From Sphingomonas sp. Root241 (lineage in GTDB: Bacteria; Pseudomonadota; Alphaproteobacteria; Sphingomonadales; Sphingomonadaceae), in NCBI RefSeq assembly GCF_001428865.1, contig NZ_LMIV01000003.1, positions 3,742 through 67,741 of the forward strand: DNA of 64,000 bases, given 5' to 3'. A model generated the notes under the pieces. The model did not search any database. It had not been told where the DNA came from and worked only from the letters and a program-made list of their open reading frames with translations. Below, in pieces: positions 58,387 to 64,000 of this stretch. A program made the position numbers and the translations under genes. How positions within the stretch are numbered: the first letter of the stretch is position 1; each line of letters starts with the position of its first letter.

Positions 58387-59072
58387 TCCGCCGCCTCCAG
58401 CCGCTCGGACGCGAGGCGCGGCGAAGCCGGCAGTGCGATCGGCAGCGGCGCGTCCTCGTGCATCGGCTGGAACTGGTTGGTGACGCCGTCCAGCGCGAAC
58501 ACCTGACCGGCGCCGATGTCGAAGAACCAGCCGTGCAGCGCGATCTCGCCGCGCGCGATGCCCGCCGCGACCGACGGGTGGGTACGCAGATGATTGAGCT
58601 GCGCGACGACGTTCTCGAGGCTGATCGCCCGGACGCGTTCGCCGTTTTCCATCTCGGGATAGGCTTCGTTCACCACCTGCTCGGCTGCGCAGCTATGCCT
58701 CAGCCAGGCGGCGACGTTGGGCATCTTTTCGAGGCCCGCCGGGTTGGCCACCGCCTTCATCGCGCCGCAGTCGGAATGACCGCAGACGATGAGATCGCGG
58801 ATTCCCAGCACCATCACGGCATATTCGACCGTGGAGGTCACGCCGCCATTCTGCATCGCATATGGCGGCACGATGTTGCCCGCGTTGCGGCAGACGAACA
58901 GATCGCCGGGCGCGGCCTGCATGATATGTTCGGGCACCACGCGCGAATCCGCGCAGGAGATCATCAGCGCCTTGGGGCGTTGTCCGTCGGATGCCAGTCG
59001 GGAGTAGAGGTCGCTCTGGTGCGGAAAATCCTGCTTCGCGAAGCTCAGCACGCGTCCCATCAATTCGTTCAC
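58383..59072 (-). CDS. Beta-class carbonic anhydrase
   Basis: The 229-aa enzyme interconverts CO2 and bicarbonate. Zinc ligands are Cys40 (ISCADSR, with Asp42-Arg44 dyad), His99 and Cys102 (VCGHSDCGAM). GTG 59072 is chosen as start because AAGGAG lies 9 bp upstream and the family begins MNELMGRVLSFA; a GTG at 59099 would add nine residues without a ribosome site. It is the first gene of a two-gene operon with the SulP transporter. Confidence 0.92.
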   Translation of the reverse strand: MNELMGRVLSFAKQDFPHQSDLYSRLASDGQRPKALMISCADSRVVPEHIMQAAPGDLFVCRNAGNIVPPYAMQNGGVTSTVEYAVMVLGIRDLIVCGHSDCGAMKAVANPAGLEKMPNVAAWLRHSCAAEQVVNEAYPEMENGERVRAISLENVVAQLNHLRTHPSVAAGIARGEIALHGWFFDIGAGQVFALDGVTNQFQPMHEDAPLPIALPASPRLASERLEAAE

Positions 59073-59188
59073 GATTCCGTACTCCTTGCCAGCTCGCACT
59101 ACGGCGAGCGTCAGGAGGGGAGTTAGGGGCCGTGTTTTGCTGCGGCGCAGCTTGCCTGTAAGGAATTGTTGCCCGGCGGCGGGCTGTT

Positions 59189-60502
59189 TCAGGTGAGCGG
59201 CAGGCGGATCTCTGCGCTCAAACCGCCGCTGCTGCGATTGCGTAAAGTGAAGGTGCCGCCTTCGGCCTCGATTGCGCGGGCGACGATCGAGAGGCCGAGC
59301 CCGAGACCCAGCGTGTCCCTCGTCCGCGCCTGGTCGAGACGGACGAAGGGCTGCATCACCGTTTCGATCGATTCGGCGGGAATGCCCGGGCCGTCGTCCT
59401 GAACGCGCAGCACGATCTCGGTTTCGGTGCCCCGCAGGACGATCGACACGTGCTCGGCATGATGGACGCCGTTCTCGACCAAATTGACCAGAGCCCGCTT
59501 GAGCGCGCCCGGCCGGACGGCGCGTTCGAGATGATCCGGGCCGTTATAGCGCACGTCGCCGCCACGATCGCGGGCGTCGTCGGCCACCGTCTGGCAGAGT
59601 GCGGCGAGGTCGACGCGGACGCGCGGCTCGGCTTCGTCCTCGCCGCTCAGATAGGCGAGCAGCGATCCGATCATCGCTTCCATCTCGGAAATGTCGGACT
59701 GGATCGCCTTGTGGGTCTCGGCATCCTCGACCGCATCGGCGCGCAACCGCAGCCGCGCGAGCGGCGTGCGCATGTCATGGCCGACCGCGGCGAGCGCCTG
59801 GGTGCGGTCCTCGATCAGCCGGTGGATGCGCGCCTGCATGCGATTGAACGCGCGGATGACGCGGCGCAGCTCGCGCGGGCCCGCCTCGGCCAATTCCTCG
59901 GGCTCGTCGCTGCCGACGCGCTCGGCGGCCTGTGCGAGCTGGCGCATCGGCAGCAGGGTCCTGCGCACCAGCACGCCGCCGATCAGGATGATCAGCACCG
60001 CGGGCGCGAGCCCGAGCAGGATGCGGTCGAACGAGAAGCTCAATTCGTGCACCGGCTCGCGCGTGGCGAATTGCATCTTGCTCCCGTCGGGCAGCATGAC
60101 GCTGCCCTCGATCACCGCTTTGCGGCCGTTGCCCACCAGCCGCAGGTGCGGATTGGCGCCGGCGAGGCTCGGCTCCCATTCGACCACCTGCTTGTGGATG
60201 CGATCGAGGTTCGGCGCGATCCGCAGCCGGGTGGGCAGCGTCGTGCTCCAGCGGACTTCGTAGCGGCTGGTCGTAAGGTCCGCGGCCAGCGCGGCGCGCC
60301 CTTCGGGGGGCTCCTCCGCCAGCAGTTTCCGGGCGATCACCAGATGCTCGGCGAGCCTGCGTGCCTCGTCGTCGCGCACCGAGAGCTGGCTCGCGCGCTC
60401 ATAATAAAAGGTGCTGGCGCCGAACTCGATCAGGATGGCGAGCAACAGGATCGCGAAGACGCGCCCCATCAGCCCGAGCGAAGGGCGCAGCAAACGCTTC
60501 AA
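59189..60502 (-). CDS. Two-component sensor histidine kinase (EnvZ-like)
   Basis: The 437-aa inner-membrane kinase has TM1 (about 10-30), a periplasmic sensor loop (35-165), TM2 (about 170-190), HAMP (190-245), HisKA with VGHDMRTPLARL (His near 253), and HATPase_c with NLVENGVHHA, DDGPGIP and GLGLGLSIV. TTG 60502 overlaps the response regulator stop (TTGA) and gives a typical basic pre-TM1 segment; ATG 60469 is the alternative. It is coupled to the OmpR-type regulator upstream. The stimulus is unknown. Confidence 0.9.
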   Translation of the reverse strand: MKRLLRPSLGLMGRVFAILLLAILIEFGASTFYYERASQLSVRDDEARRLAEHLVIARKLLAEEPPEGRAALAADLTTSRYEVRWSTTLPTRLRIAPNLDRIHKQVVEWEPSLAGANPHLRLVGNGRKAVIEGSVMLPDGSKMQFATREPVHELSFSFDRILLGLAPAVLIILIGGVLVRRTLLPMRQLAQAAERVGSDEPEELAEAGPRELRRVIRAFNRMQARIHRLIEDRTQALAAVGHDMRTPLARLRLRADAVEDAETHKAIQSDISEMEAMIGSLLAYLSGEDEAEPRVRVDLAALCQTVADDARDRGGDVRYNGPDHLERAVRPGALKRALVNLVENGVHHAEHVSIVLRGTETEIVLRVQDDGPGIPAESIETVMQPFVRLDQARTRDTLGLGLGLSIVARAIEAEGGTFTLRNRSSGGLSAEIRLPLT

Positions 60503-61230
60503 TCGCGGGTCACCGCCACGTTCAGCATGTATCCGACGCCGCGCACCGTGACGATCGGCGCCTTGCCGTGCGCGTCGGACAGTTTGCGGCGCAGTCGGCT
60601 GATCAGTACGTCGACGCTGCGATCCGAGCTGTCTCCCAGCCGCATGCGCGAAAGCTCGATCAGCCGTTCGCGCGCGATCACGCGCCCTGCATTGTCGCAA
60701 AGGCTGACCAGCAGGTCGAATTCGGCGCCGGTCAGCTCGACGATCGCGCCGCCCGGCGATTTGAGCTCGCGGCGGGGCAGGCTGACCGTCCAGCCGTCGA
60801 ATTGCAGCCGTCCCTGCACCTGATGCGAAGGCGAAGGCTCGGAACCGTTGCCGCGGCGGAGCACGGCGCGGACGCGCGCGATCAGCTCGCGCGTGCCGAA
60901 CGGTTTGGCGAGGTAATCGTCCGCGCCCAGCTCGAGCCCTATCACGCGGTCGGTCTCGCTCGCTTTGGCCGAAATGAAGATGATCGGCACGCGGCTGCGT
61001 TCGCGGAGCATGCGGCACAGGTCGATGCCGCTGGTTCCGGGCAGCATGATGTCGAGGATGACGAGATCGACCGGCGACGCGTCGAACGCCGCCCACATCT
61101 CGGCCGCGGTCGCCACCGGACGCACCCGATAGCCATGCTCCTGCAGCGCGCGCGCAGTGAGCGTGCGCAGCGGCGGATCGTCTTCGACCAGGATGATCGA
61201 CGGCGGGACAACGGACTGATGAAGCATCAT
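60499..61230 (-). CDS. OmpR family response regulator
   Basis: The 243-aa regulator has a receiver domain (about 10-125) with ILVEDD acidic pair, phospho-Asp60 in VILDIMLPG, and Lys in LAKPFG, then an OmpR winged helix (about 145-240: LTGAEFDLLVSL, DRSVDVLISRLRRKL, TVRGVGYML). ATG 61230 or 61227 is the likely start; the frame extends to 61281 without homology. Its cognate kinase follows in a 4-bp overlap. Confidence 0.93.
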   Translation of the reverse strand: MMLHQSVVPPSIILVEDDPPLRTLTARALQEHGYRVRPVATAAEMWAAFDASPVDLVILDIMLPGTSGIDLCRMLRERSRVPIIFISAKASETDRVIGLELGADDYLAKPFGTRELIARVRAVLRRGNGSEPSPSHQVQGRLQFDGWTVSLPRRELKSPGGAIVELTGAEFDLLVSLCDNAGRVIARERLIELSRMRLGDSSDRSVDVLISRLRRKLSDAHGKAPIVTVRGVGYMLNVAVTRD

Positions 61231-61377
61231 CCCCGAAACTAGGGGGCTCGGCGCGCGGGAACAACCCTTGCACTGCAGCATGACACCCTCAGCAACGTTT
61301 CCTTACGTTCGCGCGAAGCGGGAGCAATACGCCCCGCCTAGATGAATCCTCGACACGATGTTTAGAGGAGACAAGGA

Positions 61378-61593
61378 ATGTTGCTTGCAGCCCTGGCGAT
61401 GATCACCTTCGCGGAAACCGATGCCGCGCCGAAGCCGGTCCAGTACCGCAGCCACGAAGTCTCGGTCGGATTGAAGGCGGGCTGCAAGGTCCAGCAGGTC
61501 CACACGCCGGCCGGAAAGATCGGCAATCATCCGGCAATCCTCCGCTGCCCCGCACCCGTCGAAGGTCTCGCGAGCAAGACGGCCGGCCGCTGA
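61378..61593 (+). CDS. Small exported protein of unknown function
   Basis: I do not recognise this 71-aa product. It starts with a short hydrophobic stretch (MLLAALAMITFAETDAAP) that could be a signal peptide, and the rest holds two cysteines (about 36 and 57, GCKVQQ and LRCPAP) that might form a disulfide in the periplasm. AGAGGAGACAAGGA is a strong ribosome site for ATG 61378. It is divergent from the response regulator across 147 bp, so it may be under that regulator. Confidence 0.6.
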   Translation: MLLAALAMITFAETDAAPKPVQYRSHEVSVGLKAGCKVQQVHTPAGKIGNHPAILRCPAPVEGLASKTAGR

Positions 61594-61642
61594 GGCGACC
61601 CACTTATCCTCGTGACCTGCCCTGCGGCAGGAAGGAACCCAG

Positions 61643-62059
61643 ATGCTCTTTGCCCTGCTGCTCGCCCAGACGGCGGCGCCGCTCGAACTCACCTGCGTCG
61701 GCGGCGGCGCGGCGAACAAGGCCGATACCGAGACGGTCTATGGCGCCGAGAATAGCGGCAACAGCGCGTGGCCGACGATGCACGAGCGGCGCCGCGAAGG
61801 CTTTCGCGATCGTGTCGAGATCCGGATCGATGGCGAACAGGGCCGGATCCGCTTGCCGCAGGCTATGGTGGCAGCCGGCGGCGACGGCTGGTTCAGGCTC
61901 GGCGATTTGAAGCTGAGCGAGCGGACGCTCACCGCCGCCGCGGCAGTCGATCTGATGAACAACCCGCAGGTCCGTATCGATCGCGCGACGGGCGCCATCC
62001 GTATCAGCGGCGCCGCGGGCAATTATGACGGCGTCTGCCAGGGCGGTCCGACTTCGTAG
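61643..62059 (+). CDS. Exported protein of unknown function
   Basis: The 138-aa product is not recognised. A hydrophobic N-terminus (MLFALLLAQTAAPLE) suggests export with cleavage near residue 12. Two cysteines lie at about 18 (LTCVGGG) and 132 (GVCQGG), near the two ends of the mature protein. The middle has alternating beta-like segments (VEIRIDGEQGRIRLP, VRIDRATGAIRISG). AGGAAGGAA precedes ATG 61643. It is 49 bp after the 71-aa gene and likely co-transcribed with it. Confidence 0.7.
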   Translation: MLFALLLAQTAAPLELTCVGGGAANKADTETVYGAENSGNSAWPTMHERRREGFRDRVEIRIDGEQGRIRLPQAMVAAGGDGWFRLGDLKLSERTLTAAAAVDLMNNPQVRIDRATGAIRISGAAGNYDGVCQGGPTS

Positions 62060-62175
62060 CGCCACCGCCGCGGAGGATTGCGGATATCCCTCGGCGGCGC
62101 ACTCAAAATGCGGCTTGAGCGCATGCGCGAATTGCTGGAGGAGGCCGGTCGATCTTCGCCTGACAGGGAAACTCC

Positions 62176-63099
62176 ATGCCTTCCGGACTTGTAGCGCTGC
62201 TGGACGACATTGCCGGCATCACCAAGCTCGCCGCCGCCTCGCTCGACGATGTCGGCGCGGCCGCCGGCAAGGCCGGAGGGAAGGCTATCGGCGTGGTGGT
62301 CGACGATACCGCGGTGACGCCGCGCTACGTCATCGGCCTGTCGCCCCAGCGCGAATTGCCGATCATCGCCAAGATCGCGGCGGGATCGCTGCGCAACAAG
62401 CTGCTGATCCTGTTGCCCGCCGCATTGGTGCTGAGCGCCTTCGCGCCCTGGGCGATCACGCCGCTGCTGATGTTGGGCGGCGCGTTCCTGTGCTTCGAAG
62501 GCGCCGAGAAGGTGCTCGAGGCATATAGCGGGGAATCGCATGCGGAAGTCGAGACCGTGCCGATGGAAGCGGCCGAGCTCGAGCAATCGAAGGTAAAGGG
62601 TGCGATCCGCACCGATCTCATCCTGTCGGCGGAGATCATGGCGATCGCGCTGGCCGATGTGGCGGAATCGCCGATCCTCACCCAGGGCGTCGTCCTCGCG
62701 ATCGTCGGCATCGGCATCACGATCGGCGTCTATGGCGTGGTCGGGCTGATCGTGAAGATGGACGATATCGGCCTGCACCTCGCCGAGCGCCGCAGCGCGG
62801 CGACGCGCGCCATCGGCCGCGGGCTGGTCAAAGCCATGCCGGCGCTGATGGAGTTCGTGTCGATCGTGGGGACCGCCGCGATGATCTGGGTCGGCGGCGG
62901 GATCCTCATCCACGGGCTCGAGGTGCTCGGCGTCCACGAGCCCGCCGGCACGATCCATCACGCGGCCGAGGCGGTGATGCACGCCACGGGAAGCCTCGGC
63001 GGCATCGCGGGATGGCTCGTCACCGCGATCGCCTCGGGCCTGTTCGGCCTGTTGGTCGGCGGCGTGCTCGCGTTCGGCCTGCACAAGATCCGGCATTAG
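62176..63099 (+). CDS. DUF808 (YedI) family membrane protein
   Basis: The 307-aa protein matches DUF808/YedI: PSGLVALLDDIAGITKLAAAS at the start, KAIGVVVDDTAVTPRYVIGL, GGAFLCFEGAEKV, LSAEIMAIAL and a glycine-rich end with several transmembrane helices. It is an inner-membrane protein of unknown function. ATG 62176 is the family start. It ends just before a family A repeat that separates it from the convergent ychF. Confidence 0.9.
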   Translation: MPSGLVALLDDIAGITKLAAASLDDVGAAAGKAGGKAIGVVVDDTAVTPRYVIGLSPQRELPIIAKIAAGSLRNKLLILLPAALVLSAFAPWAITPLLMLGGAFLCFEGAEKVLEAYSGESHAEVETVPMEAAELEQSKVKGAIRTDLILSAEIMAIALADVAESPILTQGVVLAIVGIGITIGVYGVVGLIVKMDDIGLHLAERRSAATRAIGRGLVKAMPALMEFVSIVGTAAMIWVGGGILIHGLEVLGVHEPAGTIHHAAEAVMHATGSLGGIAGWLVTAIASGLFGLLVGGVLAFGLHKIRH

Positions 63100-63118
63100 G
63101 GCGGGGCATCTATTGGAA

Positions 63119-63225
63119 CGTCACCCCCGCGAAAGCGGGGGCCCATCTCCGACAGTTTCCGCAAGCGCACCGGTGCATTTTGCCGCTCGCTCGGGAGATG
63201 GGTCCCCGCTTTCGCGGGGATGACG
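63119..63225. repeat. REP-like inverted repeat, family A (second full copy)
   Basis: Arms 63119-63149 and 63195-63225 (CGTCACCCCCGCGAAAGCGG plus GGGCCCATCTC) are near-perfect inverted copies, and match the arms at 7936-8046 closely. The loop differs between the copies, although both contain GCGC/GCTCGC stretches. It lies between convergent genes, as the first copy does. Confidence 0.87.
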
Positions 63226-63267
63226 GAATTTTGAGGATGCCCTCAACGTGGTCAGTCAGGCCCGATC

Positions 63268-64000
63268 TCAGACATTGAAGCGGAACAGCATCACGTCGCC
63301 GTCCTGGACGACATATTCCTTGCCTTCGGAGCGCAATTTGCCGTGGTCGCGCGCGCCGGCCTCGCCCTTGAACTGGACATAATCGTCATAGGCAATCGTC
63401 TCGGCACGGATGAAACCGCGCTCGAAATCGGTGTGGATCTCGCCCGCCGCCTGCGGTGCCTTGGCGCCGACCTCGACGGTCCAGGCGCGCGCTTCCTTGG
63501 GGCCGACGGTGAAGAAGGTGAGGAGATGGAGCAATTTATAGCCCGCGGTGATCACGCGGGCGAGGCCGGTCTCCTCCAGCCCCAGCTCGGCGAGGAACTC
63601 GCCGCGATCCTCGGGCGGCATCGTCGCGATCTCGGCCTCGATCGCGGCGGAGACGACCACTGCCTCGGCGCCCTCGGCCTTCGCCTTGGCGAACACCTTG
63701 GCCGATAGTTCGTTGCCGTTCGCCGCGTCTTCCTCGTTGACGTTGCAGACATAGAGGACGGGCTTGCCGGTCAGCAGCTGTGCCTGGGCGAAGATCCGGG
63801 CCTCCTCGGCGTCCTTGGGTTCGGTCAGCCGTGCGGGCTTGCCCTCGCGCAGCAGGTCGAGTGCCTGGCCGAGCACCGATGCGGCGATCTTCGCCTCCTT
63901 GTCGCCCTGCTGGCCCTTCTTGATGTAATTGGGCACGCGCTTCTCGAGGCTCTCGAGGTCGGCGAGCATCAGCTCGGTCTCGACGGTTTCGGCATCCGCG
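63268..64000 (-). CDS. ychF: YchF redox-regulated ATPase (OBG family), C-terminal part
   Basis: About 243 residues of the C-terminal part are present and the frame runs off the right edge (ADAETVETELMLADLESLEKR is the first visible stretch). It covers the coiled-coil insert (LESLEKRVPNYIKKG), NVNEEDAANGN (the altered NKxD-type nucleotide base site of YchF), and the TGS domain (LLTFFTVGPKEARAW, AAGEIHTDFERGFIRAE, MLFRFNV). YchF binds ATP rather than GTP and acts at the ribosome and in oxidative stress. Confidence 0.95.
   Translation of the reverse strand, partial: ADAETVETELMLADLESLEKRVPNYIKKGQQGDKEAKIAASVLGQALDLLREGKPARLTEPKDAEEARIFAQAQLLTGKPVLYVCNVNEEDAANGNELSAKVFAKAKAEGAEAVVVSAAIEAEIATMPPEDRGEFLAELGLEETGLARVITAGYKLLHLLTFFTVGPKEARAWTVEVGAKAPQAAGEIHTDFERGFIRAETIAYDDYVQFKGEAGARDHGKLRSEGKEYVVQDGDVMLFRFNV

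Noticed and set aside
61258..61300. GGAAC at 61258 as an EcfG promoter of the 71-aa protein
   Set aside because: The sequence 16-17 bp downstream is CATG, not CGTT, and the CGTT further on is outside the allowed spacing.

Overview
The window looks like the chromosome of a sphingomonad (Alphaproteobacteria, Sphingomonadaceae). Signs of this are the high G+C, the end of an rRNA operon followed by tRNA-fMet, four TonB-dependent receptors (TBDRs), a FecI/FecR pair, EcfG-type general stress promoters (GGAAC-N16/17-GTT), and an alginate-degradation operon of the kind known from Sphingomonas. No transposase, integrase, phage cluster or CRISPR array was seen. The assignment is by gene content and motif only; no database was searched.

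Layout. 0-0.7 kb: 23S 3' end, 5S (with a 12-bp tandem duplication), tRNA-fMet, terminator. 0.8-8 kb: an MFS permease, a TBDR with an upstream TPR-sulfotransferase, and an amino-acid permease. 8-12.9 kb: a FAD oxidoreductase and a Rieske oxygenase, divergent from a TetR regulator, then an M20 peptidase. 13.2-21 kb: a 1536-residue secreted RTX nuclease with its type I secretion ABC protein and adaptor. 21-24.6 kb: a minus-strand run of stress-type genes (hydrolase, OsmC, glycine-zipper lipoprotein, a small membrane protein behind an EcfG promoter, winged-helix regulator, DUF3140, GH24 lysozyme). 24.7-31 kb: housekeeping (TlyA, GFA, TspO, UbiK, YbjN, ProC, hemerythrin behind an EcfG promoter, MarR, branched-chain aminotransferase, tRNA-Gln). 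31-37.6 kb: DUF1697, an orphan TBDR and a divergent MHYT hybrid kinase. 37.6-45.2 kb: an arginase-like protein with altered metal ligands, then an ECF sigma / FecR / STN-TBDR / PhoD phosphatase signalling operon.

45.4-56.5 kb is an alginate utilisation locus: FadR-type GntR regulator, TBDR, two-domain PL6 lyase, PL17 oligoalginate lyase, hexuronate-type MFS, SDR reductase and an SGNH acetylesterase. The last five genes are joined by four consecutive 4-bp ATGA overlaps. Inferred flow: polymer or oligomers cross the outer membrane through the TBDR, PL6 and PL17 cut them to the unsaturated monouronate DEH, the MFS brings DEH into the cytoplasm and the SDR reduces it to KDG. The SGNH protein may remove O-acetyl groups found on bacterial alginates. 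KDG kinase and aldolase are not in the window.

56.8-64 kb: a SulP transporter translationally coupled to a beta-carbonic anhydrase, an OmpR/HK two-component pair, two small exported proteins of unknown function, a DUF808 membrane protein and the C-terminal part of YchF, which runs off the right edge. Several families of intergenic inverted repeats (REP-like) lie between operons at 7.9, 11.5, 25.5, 45.2, 56.6-56.8 and 63.1 kb.
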